15,204 nt of DNA from Chloroflexota bacterium (GTDB lineage Bacteria; Chloroflexota; Dehalococcoidia; Bin125). The position numbers were made by a program, and so were the translations under genes. Positions 7,151 to 14,457 of the stretch are shown here, piece by piece; position 1 is the first letter of the stretch; each line of letters begins with the position of its first letter. The stretch is taken from NCBI GenBank assembly GCA_026707335.1, contig JAPOXB010000111.1:1-15204 (forward strand). The letters run 5' to 3'. The notes under the pieces were generated by a model, which saw nothing but the letters and a program-made list of their open reading frames with translations, was not told the origin of the DNA and made no database searches.

Positions 7151-7618
7151 ATGGCGATCGAAGTGGGGCAGAAGGCGCCGGCCTTCACGCTCCCCAACGC
7201 CGAGGGCGAGCCGCGCTCGCTCGAGAGCTACACGGGCCGGAAGCTGATCGTCTACTTCTACCCCAAGGCGTTCACGCCCGGATGCACCGGCGAAAGCTGC
7301 GACTTCCGCGACTGCGACGCGCCGCTGCGCGACGCCGGATACAGCGTCGTGGGGGTGAGCCCGGACCCCGTCGCGAAGCTGGCCAAGTTCCGCGCGGAGT
7401 ACGACCTGCCCTTCGACCTGCTGTCGGACGCCGACCACGCGATGGCGGAGCAGTACGGCGCCTGGGGCAAGAAGAAGAACTATGGGCGGGAGTACGAGGG
7501 CCTGATCCGCTCCACCGTCGTGCTCGACGAGACGGGCACGGTCGACCGTGTCTACCACAACGTGCGGGCCAAGGGGCACGTCGCGCGGCTGCGCCGGGAG
7601 TTGCTGGGCGAGGGCTGA
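7151..7618 (+). CDS. bcp: Thioredoxin-dependent peroxiredoxin, Bcp/PrxQ type
   Basis: This 155-residue cytoplasmic peroxidase reduces hydrogen peroxide and organic hydroperoxides using thioredoxin. The active site FTPGCTGESCDFRD carries the peroxidatic C45 and a resolving C50 five residues later, the atypical two-cysteine signature of Bcp/PrxQ; T42 is the conserved threonine. The later VVGVSPDP, FDLLSDAD and RSTVVLDETG blocks fit the family, as does the length. The ATG at 7151 has AGGAG at 7141-7145; a GTG at 7145 in the same frame would lie on that site, so ATG is preferred. It follows the DUF35 gene by 43 bases and may share its transcript. It converges on exonuclease III. Confidence 0.94.
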   Translation: MAIEVGQKAPAFTLPNAEGEPRSLESYTGRKLIVYFYPKAFTPGCTGESCDFRDCDAPLRDAGYSVVGVSPDPVAKLAKFRAEYDLPFDLLSDADHAMAEQYGAWGKKKNYGREYEGLIRSTVVLDETGTVDRVYHNVRAKGHVARLRRELLGEG

Positions 7619-7636
7619 CGCGGCGCGGGGTCAGCC
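7613..7636. terminator. Inverted repeat spanning two convergent stop codons
   Basis: GGCTGAC (7613-7619) and GTCAGCC (7630-7636) are exact reverse complements around a 10-nt GC-rich loop. They contain the TGA stops of the converging peroxiredoxin and exonuclease genes, which are only 12 bases apart. It could act as a bidirectional hairpin terminator, but no T-run is present on either side. Confidence 0.35.
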
Positions 7637-8392
7637 GAGCCGCAGGGTGACGGGCGCGTGGTCGGACGGCTTGTCGCCGGCGCGCTCCTCCACGTCGATG
7701 ACGACGTCGGCGCAGCGCGCGAGCAGCCGCTCCGTCACCAGGTGGTGGTCGATGCGCAGCCCCTCGCCGCGCTGGAACATCGCCGAGCGGAAGTCCCACC
7801 AGGTCCACTCGCGCGAGTCGGGGCGCAGCGCCCGCAGGGCGTCGTGCAGGCCCAGCGCCAGCAGGGCCTGGAAGCGCTCGCGCGCGGGCGGCGCGGCGAG
7901 CACGGTGTCGGCCCAGCGCTCGGGCTCGGAGCAGTCGATGTCGGCGGGCGCGATGTTGTAGTCGCCGCAGGCGACGAGTTCGCCGGACAGATCCTGCCCG
8001 GTCAGCCAGCGCGTGAGATGGTCGAGCCACTCCAGCTTGTAGGTCCACTTCTCGCTCGCGAGCGTGCTGCCGTTGGGGACGTAGAGGTTCACGACGCGCA
8101 CGTCGCCGACGCGGGCGGCGATGCCGCGTGCCTGCGCGTCGCCGGCCCAGGGCAGGTCGGTCTCCACCTCGTCGATGGGCTCCAGCGACGCGATCGCGAC
8201 GCCGTTGTACGTCTTCTGGCCGGAGAGGGCGACCTCGTAGCCGAGCGCGTCGAAGCCGTCGTAGGGGAACTGCTCCTCGGTGCACTTGAGTTCCTGCAGG
8301 CAGAGGACGTCGGGGCGTTGCTGGTCGAGCCAGTTGAGGATGCGGTTCTCCCGCGCGCGGACGGAGTTGACGTTCCAGCTCACGATGTCCAT
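7631..8392 (-). CDS. xthA: Exodeoxyribonuclease III / AP endonuclease
   Basis: This 253-residue enzyme of the endonuclease/exonuclease/phosphatase fold acts in base excision repair: it cuts at abasic sites and removes 3' blocking groups. Motifs run in order: SWNVNSVRAR with N7, DVLCLQELKC with the metal ligand E34, YNGVAIAS, VVNLYVPNG, ACGDYNIAP with the catalytic Asp-Asn pair, a WTWWDFRSAMFQRGEGLRIDHHL block, and the terminal SDHAPV histidine. All catalytic positions seem present. The length is close to that of the bacterial family. It has its own promoter directly upstream and converges with the peroxiredoxin gene, 12 bases apart. Confidence 0.95.
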   Translation of the reverse strand: MDIVSWNVNSVRARENRILNWLDQQRPDVLCLQELKCTEEQFPYDGFDALGYEVALSGQKTYNGVAIASLEPIDEVETDLPWAGDAQARGIAARVGDVRVVNLYVPNGSTLASEKWTYKLEWLDHLTRWLTGQDLSGELVACGDYNIAPADIDCSEPERWADTVLAAPPARERFQALLALGLHDALRALRPDSREWTWWDFRSAMFQRGEGLRIDHHLVTERLLARCADVVIDVEERAGDKPSDHAPVTLRLG

Positions 8393-8401
8393 GACACCCC
8401 C

Positions 8402-8430
8402 TGCCTAGCGGCTGCGGGCCCATGCGTCAA
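8402..8430 (-). promoter_or_regulatory. Sigma-70-like promoter of exonuclease III
   Basis: On the minus strand, TTGACG (8430-8425) and TAGGCA (8407-8402) are separated by exactly 17 bases, a good match to the vegetative consensus. The -10 ends 9 bases before the ATG, so the transcript would have almost no leader. The TAGGCA hexamer lies in a GCTAG motif like those upstream of other genes here. The promoter fills the 50-base gap after the RNA methyltransferase stop. Confidence 0.6.
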
Positions 8431-8442
8431 AACGGCCGTGCG

Positions 8443-9234
8443 TCAAAGCGATGCCGGCGCCGACCGTCGGCGGCGGTCCGACCAGACGCCCAGGATGATG
8501 CCGGCCGCCACCGCGACGTTGAGCGACTCGGCGCGTGAACTGATGGGCGCCCCGACCCGCCGGTCGATGACGCCCGCGACGTCGGGGGAGAGGCCGGCCC
8601 CCTCGTTGCCGAGCACGAGCGCGCGGCGGGGGGCCGGGCCGGCGGGGGGTTCGTCCCAGACGGAGGGGCCGTCGGTCGCCGCGCCGACGATCTCGTAACC
8701 GCGCTCCGAGAGCAGCCGCAGGTCGGCGGCGAGGCCGGGCGAGCGGGCGATCACGATCCGGAACCAAGCCCCGGTCGCGGCGCGCACGACCCTGGGGTGG
8801 ACCGGGTCGGCCGTGCCGGGGCCGGTCAGGACGACATCGGCGTCGAAGGCGGCGGCCAGACGGATCAGCGCGCCGGCGTTGCCGGGGTCCTGCACGCCGT
8901 CGAGGGCGACCACCGTTGAGGGCCCCTCCGGCGGCAGTGCGGCCAGGGCGTCGGCGGCGGCGGGCACGGTGTCGCGGACGACGGCGAAGCAGCCCTGGGG
9001 GCCGCGCGTGTCGGACAGCCGCGCGGCGTCCTTGGCGCGGATCGTCGTGACGTCCCCCGGGGGGAGCGCCCCCGCGCGGGCCTCGGTGGCGAGCAACTCG
9101 GCGATGGGGGCGCCGGCGTCGATCGCCTCGCGGATGAGCTTCTCGCCCTCGATCAGGAAGCAGCCGTGCGCGGCCCGGCCCTTGGCGGTGTGCAGCGATC
9201 GCAGCCGTTTGAGGTGGGCGGCGCTGAGCGGCAC
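8443..9234 (-). CDS. SpoU/TrmH-family RNA 2'-O-ribose methyltransferase
   Basis: This is a 263-residue SPOUT methyltransferase that probably methylates a ribose 2'-OH in rRNA or tRNA using S-adenosylmethionine. The N-terminal substrate-binding part has GRAAHGCFLIEGEKLIREAI (about 19-38). The catalytic domain shows motif 1 DPGNAGALIRLA (116-127), motif 2 LGNEGAGLS (208-216) and motif 3 SSRAESLNVAVAAGIIL (232-248), which form the knotted SAM site. The start is GTG, 9 bases after the CoA-transferase stop, with no obvious ribosome-binding site. An in-operon position is likely. The exact target nucleotide cannot be told. Confidence 0.92.
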   Translation of the reverse strand: MPLSAAHLKRLRSLHTAKGRAAHGCFLIEGEKLIREAIDAGAPIAELLATEARAGALPPGDVTTIRAKDAARLSDTRGPQGCFAVVRDTVPAAADALAALPPEGPSTVVALDGVQDPGNAGALIRLAAAFDADVVLTGPGTADPVHPRVVRAATGAWFRIVIARSPGLAADLRLLSERGYEIVGAATDGPSVWDEPPAGPAPRRALVLGNEGAGLSPDVAGVIDRRVGAPISSRAESLNVAVAAGIILGVWSDRRRRSAPASL

Positions 9235-9243
9235 GACGGCCGC

Positions 9244-11625
9244 CTACGGCGCCGGCAGCGGCGCGAAGGGCTCGCCGACGCCGACGGCTCGGGCGGCCAG
9301 CAGGTCGGCCGCCGCTTCGGCGTCGCGGCCGGTCTCAGCCAGCAACTCCAGCGTGTGCTCGCCGAGCCCCGGCGAAGCGAGCACGCCGCGCCTCTCGGTG
9401 CGGCTGAAGCGGGCCAGCCGACCGACGGTGTACAGCGACTCCGGTCCGCCCGGCGCCCGCACGCCGGGGGTCCACAGGTGCACCGCCTCCGTGCCGTCGA
9501 GGAGCGGGTCGCCCGGCATCTCCTGCAAGGTGCGCACGCGCATCGCCGGGATGCCGGCGTCGCGACAGCGGCCTTCGGCGTCGGCCGTGTCCAACCCGCC
9601 GATGGTCCGGTCGAGGGCCGCCTGCAGGGCGTCGTCGTCGGGCGCGGGGGCGGGCAGCAGCCCGGCGTCGTGCAGGGATGCGAGGGCGGCGGCGCGCTCC
9701 GCCGGCCCGTCGGGGCCGGCGGCCACGTCGACGGCCTGGAGCCGCAGCCAGCCGTCGCGCGTGCGGTAGTAGCGATCGAGCGGGTCGGGCCCGGCGAAGT
9801 CCGCGCCGCCGCGATGGGCGGGCCGGCGCCCGGCGTAGCGCACGATCTCGTTGCTCTGCATCATGCACGCCTGCCCGGCCAGCGACGTCCAGCCGCGCTG
9901 GCCGCCGCCCCCGCGGCGCCGGTGCAGGAGCGCCAGCCCGGCGCCCAGCGCCAGCGTCGCCGAGCTGGAGACATCGTTGACGGGCAGCGCGATGAACACG
10001 GGGTCGCTGTCGCCGCCCTGGGCGCGCGAGATCCCGCTGTGGGCCTGCAGCACCGGATCGAAGCCGGGGTCGCGATCGAGTGCGCCGCCCTCGCCGTACG
10101 CCGTCACGGAGAGCGTGCTGATCTCCGGGTTGACGGCGCGCAAGGAGGCGTCGTCGATGCGCAGGCGCTCCAGGACGCCCTGGCGGAAGTTGTCGATCAC
10201 GAGGTCGGCGTCGCGGGCGAGGTCGAGGAAGAGCGCCCGCCCGCCCTCGCTGCGCAGGTCGACGGCGAGCCCGCGCTTGCCTTTGTTGAACGCCGAGAAG
10301 CCGTTCCCGGCGGTCCGCAGGAAGTCGCCGTCGAGGGTCTCCACCTTGACCACCTCCGCGCCGAGCTCGGCGAGCAGGCCTCCCGTGTACGGGCCCGCGA
10401 TGATCGCGCCCAGGTCCAGCACGCGCACCCCGGCGAGCGGCCCGTCCCGGTCGGGGGGATCGGGGGGCGCGGGCGGCTGCGGCGGCCAGGGCGCCGCGTC
10501 GGCGTCGTGCTGCCCGAGGGTCGGGGCGGGGCTTCGGATCGAGGCGGGAGATCGCGTGAGGCGCAGCGGCAGCCCCGGCATCACGACGCGGCCGCGCTCG
10601 GGATCGTCGAGCTCGGCCCGCATGCCGATGGCCCGCACCTGGGGATGGTCGAGCCAGTCGTCGCGATCCTCGACGGGTCCGGCGGGGCAGCCGATCTCGG
10701 CCAGCAGTCGCAGCCACTCGTCGCGGGGGCGCTGCAGGAAGGCCTCGCGCAGCAGGCCGATGGCCCAGGCGACGTTCTCGGGCAGGCCCATGGCCATCGG
10801 GTCGCCCTCGAGGCGTTCGTCGGCCAGGACGTGCATCAGGCCCAGCAAGTCCAGGACCGGCAGGAGGAAGGCGGGCGTGAGCGCCGCCAGGAAGAACCAG
10901 CGGCCGTCGCTGCATTCGTAGAGGCGGTAGTGGGGCACGGGGCCGCCGGGCCCGCTCGCCCGCGGCTCGAACCGCGCGCCGGGGATCTGCACCAAGCCGT
11001 AGGACATGGCTTGCAGCATGCCGTGCAACCCGCCCACGCCGACCGTCTGTCCCGCGCCCGACGCTTCGCGCTCGGCCAACGCCGCGACGGCGGCGGTCGC
11101 GCCCCAGATCGCCTGCGAGTAGAGGACGAACGGGGCGACGAGGTCCACGGGCACCGGCTCGAAGCTCAGCTGGCCCATCGCGACGCCGGCGCCCGCCTCG
11201 ATCATCGCGGCCGACTCCCCGCCGCCGGCCCAGGGGGTGGCGTCGGGCAGGAACGGGGGCATGTGCAGGTAGACCAGGCGGCCGTTGCGCGCGCGGATGC
11301 TCTCCGGGTCCAGCCCGCGCTGCGAGAGCGCGTCCAGCGTCTCGCTGAACAGGCAGACGTCGGCGCCGCGCAGGAAGGCGTCGCGCCGGGCGCGGGCGTC
11401 CGCATCGGCCGGGTCGATGACGATGCCGCGCTTGTTGCGGTTCCACATCGCGAAGCCGGGCCGCGCTCGCGCGGGGTCGCCCCCCGGCGGCTCCAGCTTG
11501 ACGACGTCGGCGCCGAAGTCGGCCAGGTACATCGCCGCCATGGGCCCGGCGACGCCCGTGCTGGCGTCGAGCACGCGGATGCCGTCGAGCGGGCCCGGCG
11601 GGGGAGCGGCCGGCGGAAGCGTCAT
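9244..11625 (-). CDS. Two-domain family III (CaiB/BaiF) CoA-transferase
   Basis: This 793-residue protein is a tandem fusion of two CaiB/BaiF CoA-transferase domains. Domain 1 (about 14-360) opens with DGIRVLDASTGVAGPMAAM; a proline-rich linker (about 370-395) follows. Domain 2 (about 396-780) opens with VRVLDLGAIIAGPYTGG and contains NFRQGVLERLRID. Domain 2 has the active-site pattern GFDPVLQAHSG with the catalytic aspartate at D523. The matching stretch of domain 1 reads ESAAMIEAGAG, with alanine (about A139) where the aspartate should be, so only the second half seems competent. Such enzymes move CoA between carboxylic acids, forming an aspartyl-CoA intermediate. The ATG overlaps the upstream oxidoreductase stop (ATGA), showing translational coupling. 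Double-length homologues are known; the substrate is unknown. Confidence 0.9.
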   Translation of the reverse strand: MTLPPAAPPPGPLDGIRVLDASTGVAGPMAAMYLADFGADVVKLEPPGGDPARARPGFAMWNRNKRGIVIDPADADARARRDAFLRGADVCLFSETLDALSQRGLDPESIRARNGRLVYLHMPPFLPDATPWAGGGESAAMIEAGAGVAMGQLSFEPVPVDLVAPFVLYSQAIWGATAAVAALAEREASGAGQTVGVGGLHGMLQAMSYGLVQIPGARFEPRASGPGGPVPHYRLYECSDGRWFFLAALTPAFLLPVLDLLGLMHVLADERLEGDPMAMGLPENVAWAIGLLREAFLQRPRDEWLRLLAEIGCPAGPVEDRDDWLDHPQVRAIGMRAELDDPERGRVVMPGLPLRLTRSPASIRSPAPTLGQHDADAAPWPPQPPAPPDPPDRDGPLAGVRVLDLGAIIAGPYTGGLLAELGAEVVKVETLDGDFLRTAGNGFSAFNKGKRGLAVDLRSEGGRALFLDLARDADLVIDNFRQGVLERLRIDDASLRAVNPEISTLSVTAYGEGGALDRDPGFDPVLQAHSGISRAQGGDSDPVFIALPVNDVSSSATLALGAGLALLHRRRGGGGQRGWTSLAGQACMMQSNEIVRYAGRRPAHRGGADFAGPDPLDRYYRTRDGWLRLQAVDVAAGPDGPAERAAALASLHDAGLLPAPAPDDDALQAALDRTIGGLDTADAEGRCRDAGIPAMRVRTLQEMPGDPLLDGTEAVHLWTPGVRAPGGPESLYTVGRLARFSRTERRGVLASPGLGEHTLELLAETGRDAEAAADLLAARAVGVGEPFAPLPAP

Positions 11626-12479
11626 GCGTCCGACTGGCCCAGCGACTCGATGAAGGCGGCGTAGCGGTCGAGGCGCGGGATGATCTCGTCCTCGCCCGCT
11701 GGCGGCAGCCAGAAGAGGATGCGCTGGAAGCCGGCCTCGATCAGCCCCGTCACGATCTCTTCCCTGGGCGGCACGCCGAACACGCTCAGCTCGATCGTGG
11801 ACATGTCGCGGCCGGCCTGCTCGGCGACGATGCGCAGCGCGGCCAGGCTGTCGCGTACGTCGCTGCGGCCGAAGATCGGCAGCCAGCCGTCGGCGTAGTC
11901 GACGACGCGCTGGTGCGCCCAGGGCGTGTCGGCCCCGATCAGGACGGGGGGGCCGCCCGCCTGCACCGGCTTCGGGTAGGACCAGATCTTGTCGAAGTCG
12001 ACGTGCGCGCCGTGGAACTCCGCCTCCTCCTGCGTCCAGATCTGGCGCATCGCCTGGATGCGCTCCTTGGTCACCGGCCAGCGGTCCTTGAAGGCGGTGC
12101 CGTGGTTCTCCATCTCCTCCGCGTTCCAGCCCGCGCCGATGCCCAGCAGCACGCGGCCGTTGGAGATCAGGTCCAGCGAGGCGACGACGTTCGCCAGCAG
12201 GATCGGGTCGCGCTCGGGGATGAGGCAGATGCCGGTGCCCAGCTTGAGCCGCTCCGTCGTGGCGGCGATGGCGCCCAGCGCCACGAAGGGGTCGTGGGTG
12301 TGCCAGTACTCCTGCGGCAGGTCGTCGCCGCCGGGCCAGCGCGACCGGCGGCTGGCCGGGATGTGCGTGTGCTCGGGGAAGAAGACCGACTCGAAGCCGC
12401 GCTCCTCGAGCGCCCGGCCCAGCGCGACCGGCTGGATGGAGTAGTCGGTGGGGAACATGGTGACGCCGAACGTGGCCAT
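11622..12479 (-). CDS. LLM-class flavin/F420-dependent oxidoreductase
   Basis: This 285-residue luciferase-like monooxygenase-fold protein is probably a coenzyme F420-dependent oxidoreductase (TIGR03619-like). Evidence includes the N-terminal FGVTMFPTDYSI strand, ALEERGFESVFFPEHTHIP (23-41), and the family block IPERDPILLANVVASLDLIS and GRVLLGIGAGWNAEE (88-122). These line the cofactor and substrate pocket of the TIM barrel. The C-terminal half has GGPPVLIGADTPWAHQRVVDYADGW. The ATG is preceded by AAGGAG (minus strand, 12490-12485), a clear ribosome-binding site. It is the first gene of a probable three-gene unit with the CoA-transferase and the RNA methyltransferase. FMN instead of F420 cannot be excluded. 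Confidence 0.9.
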   Translation of the reverse strand: MATFGVTMFPTDYSIQPVALGRALEERGFESVFFPEHTHIPASRRSRWPGGDDLPQEYWHTHDPFVALGAIAATTERLKLGTGICLIPERDPILLANVVASLDLISNGRVLLGIGAGWNAEEMENHGTAFKDRWPVTKERIQAMRQIWTQEEAEFHGAHVDFDKIWSYPKPVQAGGPPVLIGADTPWAHQRVVDYADGWLPIFGRSDVRDSLAALRIVAEQAGRDMSTIELSVFGVPPREEIVTGLIEAGFQRILFWLPPAGEDEIIPRLDRYAAFIESLGQSDA

Positions 12480-12574
12480 TGGAACTCCTTCGAAGAATGT
12501 GACTCAAACAGTGCGAACCGTGCGGGGCCCGACGCCGGTCAGGATAGCCCCCGGCCGCGCTCCGCGGGTGCCGC
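12480..12574 (-). promoter_or_regulatory. Intergenic region upstream of the LLM oxidoreductase
   Basis: These 95 bases lie between the HemQ-family stop and the oxidoreductase start. They hold a ribosome-binding site (12490-12485) and, on the minus strand, GCTATCCT (12548-12541), whose TATCCT resembles a -10 hexamer 61 bases before the ATG. No good -35 is seen. An unusually AT-rich patch for this genome (about 12488-12518) lies just upstream of the ribosome-binding site. A promoter for the three-gene unit here is plausible, but read-through from the upstream pair is also possible. Confidence 0.4.
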
Positions 12575-13315
12575 CTAGCCGCGCAGCCCAATCGACCGCA
12601 TCAACTCGTCCGGCGACTGGCGGCGGCAGGTGAACATGGGGGTGTCGCGCTCCGTGTAGCTGGTCGAGCGGGAGGTGCGCAGCTCCCGCACCAGGGCCAG
12701 GAAGCGGCCCGGATTATCGGCCTCGAAGGCGACGACGAACTCCTGGTCGTCCAGGCCGTAGGAGTAGGTCGTGTTGATCTGGACGTCGTGGTACTTGTGC
12801 CCGACGGCGATGTGCTCGTTCATGATCGCCTGCCGCTCGGCCTGCGGCAGCTGGTACCAGGCCTTGGTCTTCACCATCGGGTAGACGAAGAGGTAGTCGG
12901 CCGTGCCGCCGTCGTCGCGCAGGCGGTCGCGGCCGCCGGCGCCGGCGTGCAGGGGGTTGCTGTAGATCGAGCGCATGGTCATGGAGAGGAACGAGTGCGA
13001 CCGCTGCAGCGCGGGCCCGACATCGGAGCCGAGCAGCGCCCCGTGCCAATCCTGGATCTCGCCCAGGTCGTCCGACACCTGCCAGATGAGGAAGTCGGTG
13101 TCGGCGCGGGTGCCGACGGTGCTGTAGGTGCGCGTGAGCATCCGCTCGGCCGATCGCTCGATGAGGGCCGTCAACTCCGACGCCAGCGCGGCGCGGTCCG
13201 CGGGGGGGGCGGCGCGGACGTCGTCGCGCAGGCGGAAGAAGCTGAACTTGACGAACTGCTTGCCGGTGGGGGGATCGGCGCTCGTGCCGGCGGGGCGGGA
13301 CTCGGTGGTCGTCAT
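12575..13315 (-). CDS. Chlorite dismutase/HemQ-family heme protein
   Basis: This 246-residue protein belongs to the chlorite-dismutase-like family, which includes coproheme decarboxylase (HemQ/ChdC), the last enzyme of coproporphyrin-dependent heme synthesis. Visible features are FVKFSFFRL, FLIWQVSDDLGEIQDWHGALL, the YPM motif (145-147) with the tyrosine expected for coproheme decarboxylation, and the proximal heme ligand H168 in NEHIAVGHKYH. GLDDQEFVVAFEAD and TSYTERDTPMFT follow. The position where true chlorite dismutases have a distal arginine reads isoleucine by eye alignment, so a chlorite-degrading role is unlikely. The start overlaps the aldo/keto reductase stop (ATGA). HemQ is the best guess; I leave the symbol empty because no other heme genes are in view. 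Confidence 0.87.
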   Translation of the reverse strand: MTTTESRPAGTSADPPTGKQFVKFSFFRLRDDVRAAPPADRAALASELTALIERSAERMLTRTYSTVGTRADTDFLIWQVSDDLGEIQDWHGALLGSDVGPALQRSHSFLSMTMRSIYSNPLHAGAGGRDRLRDDGGTADYLFVYPMVKTKAWYQLPQAERQAIMNEHIAVGHKYHDVQINTTYSYGLDDQEFVVAFEADNPGRFLALVRELRTSRSTSYTERDTPMFTCRRQSPDELMRSIGLRG

Positions 13316-14370
13316 CGCGAGGCGGCGCCTTTCGCGGCGGCAGCGGCCTGCCGGCGACGGGTCTCCGGGTTCAGCCCGGCCTCCTGCTCGACCGGCAGCC
13401 CGTAGTTTGAGTCGTGGAGCGCCTCGATCGTCGCGGCCTGCGCGTCGGTCACGTCGGCCACGTCCGACGCGGCGGCGAACTCCACGAGTTGCTCCCGGTT
13501 GTAGATGTTGGGCAGGGCGCTCGCGACGAGCGGATCGCGCAGCACGTATCGCAGGGCCTTCTGCCCCAGCGTCGCGCCGTCCTCGGTCAGGAAGCGGAGC
13601 TGCTCGATCTTCTTGACGCCGTTCAGCAGCCAGGCCCGCGGGCGGTGCCGGCGATGGTCGTTCTCGGGGAAGACGGTGTCCGCCGTGTAGCGGCCCTCGA
13701 GCATGCCCGAGGAGTGGGGCACGCGGACGAGCAGCGACGTGCCGGACGCCCGCGCCGCGTCGAGCAGGGCCCGGCCGGGGTCGAGCTCCAGGGCGTTGTA
13801 GATCATCTGCACGCTGTGGATGGTGCGCTGCGCCATGGCGAATTCGCCCTCCTCGCGCCAGCCGATGGCCGGCCCCAGCGCCACGCCGACGGAGCGCACG
13901 TGCCCCTCGCGCTGCACCTTGTCGAGGAAGGTCCACAGGTCGTCGCGTTGGAGCGCGTCCATGCGGGGGTTGTGCAGTTGCCAGTGGTCGATGCGGTCGG
14001 TGCCGAGTCGATCGAGGGAGCCGCGCAGCGCGCCCTCGAGGAAGGGGGGGTCCCAGCAGTGCCGGGCCTCCTGATGCCCCGCCTGCCGATCGGCGGGACG
14101 GTGCTGCCAGTCGTAGCCGAACTTCGCGCCGATGACGATCCGGTCGCGCGCGGCGCCGGGGAACGCGTGCGCGAGCACCGTCTCGCCGCGCCCGTTGCCG
14201 TACGTCTCCGCCGTATCGAAGAAGGTGATGCCGAGGTCGAGCGCCTCCTGCATGAGGGCGGCGGCCTCGTCGTCGCTGAAGGCGCCCCACCAGCCGGCGG
14301 CGACGGTCCAGACGCCGAAGCCCACCTCCGACACGTCGATGTCGGTCCCGGCGATGCGGCGGTATCGCAT
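13312..14370 (-). CDS. Aldo/keto reductase
   Basis: This 352-residue NAD(P)H-dependent oxidoreductase has the TIM-barrel aldo/keto reductase fold and reduces aldehydes or ketones. The catalytic tetrad is visible: D52 and Y57 in FFDTAETYGNG, K83 in IGAKFGYDW, and H133 in QLHNP. The start MRYRRIAGTDIDVSEVGFG is typical, as is the later cofactor-binding region near LGQKALRYVLRDP and ALPNIYNREQLVEF. A histidine-rich stretch lies at about residues 88-107. The ATG at 14370 has AGGAGG (minus strand, 14380-14375) just upstream; the open frame extends further upstream but without family similarity. Its TGA overlaps the next start by four bases. It is the first gene of a two-gene unit with the HemQ-family protein. 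Confidence 0.93.
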   Translation of the reverse strand: MRYRRIAGTDIDVSEVGFGVWTVAAGWWGAFSDDEAAALMQEALDLGITFFDTAETYGNGRGETVLAHAFPGAARDRIVIGAKFGYDWQHRPADRQAGHQEARHCWDPPFLEGALRGSLDRLGTDRIDHWQLHNPRMDALQRDDLWTFLDKVQREGHVRSVGVALGPAIGWREEGEFAMAQRTIHSVQMIYNALELDPGRALLDAARASGTSLLVRVPHSSGMLEGRYTADTVFPENDHRRHRPRAWLLNGVKKIEQLRFLTEDGATLGQKALRYVLRDPLVASALPNIYNREQLVEFAAASDVADVTDAQAATIEALHDSNYGLPVEQEAGLNPETRRRQAAAAAKGAASR

Positions 14371-14396
14371 GCGGCCTCCTTCGTCCGGCGCGTCGC

Positions 14397-14449
14397 CCAG
14401 CCTAGGCGGATTCGCCCCAGCAATACACCCCCGCGGGGCGCTAGGCTGG
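14397..14449. promoter_or_regulatory. Inverted repeat in a divergent promoter region
   Basis: CCAGCCTAG (14397-14405) and CTAGGCTGG (14441-14449) are exact 9-bp inverted arms 35 bases apart, in the 87-base gap between the divergent aldo/keto reductase and YbaK-family genes. Each arm contains a TAGGCT hexamer that could be the -10 of the gene it faces: minus strand 14404-14399, 28 bases before the ATG at 14370; plus strand 14442-14447, 10 bases before the ATG at 14458. It could equally be an operator. No good -35 hexamers are seen. Confidence 0.45.
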
Positions 14450-14457
14450 CAAGCATC

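Noticed and set aside
9166..11664. A plus-strand open frame of over 800 codons opposite the CoA-transferase
   Set aside because: Its translation is low-complexity and histidine/glutamine/arginine-rich, and it is antisense to a clear two-domain enzyme.
11626..12591. Upstream extension of the CoA-transferase reading frame to 12591
   Set aside because: The extension is out of frame with the LLM oxidoreductase that occupies the region and has no family similarity. The ATGA overlap at 11622-11625 marks the real start.
12575..13315. Functional chlorite dismutase, implying chlorate or perchlorate respiration
   Set aside because: The distal arginine appears missing and there are no chlorate or perchlorate reductase genes nearby.
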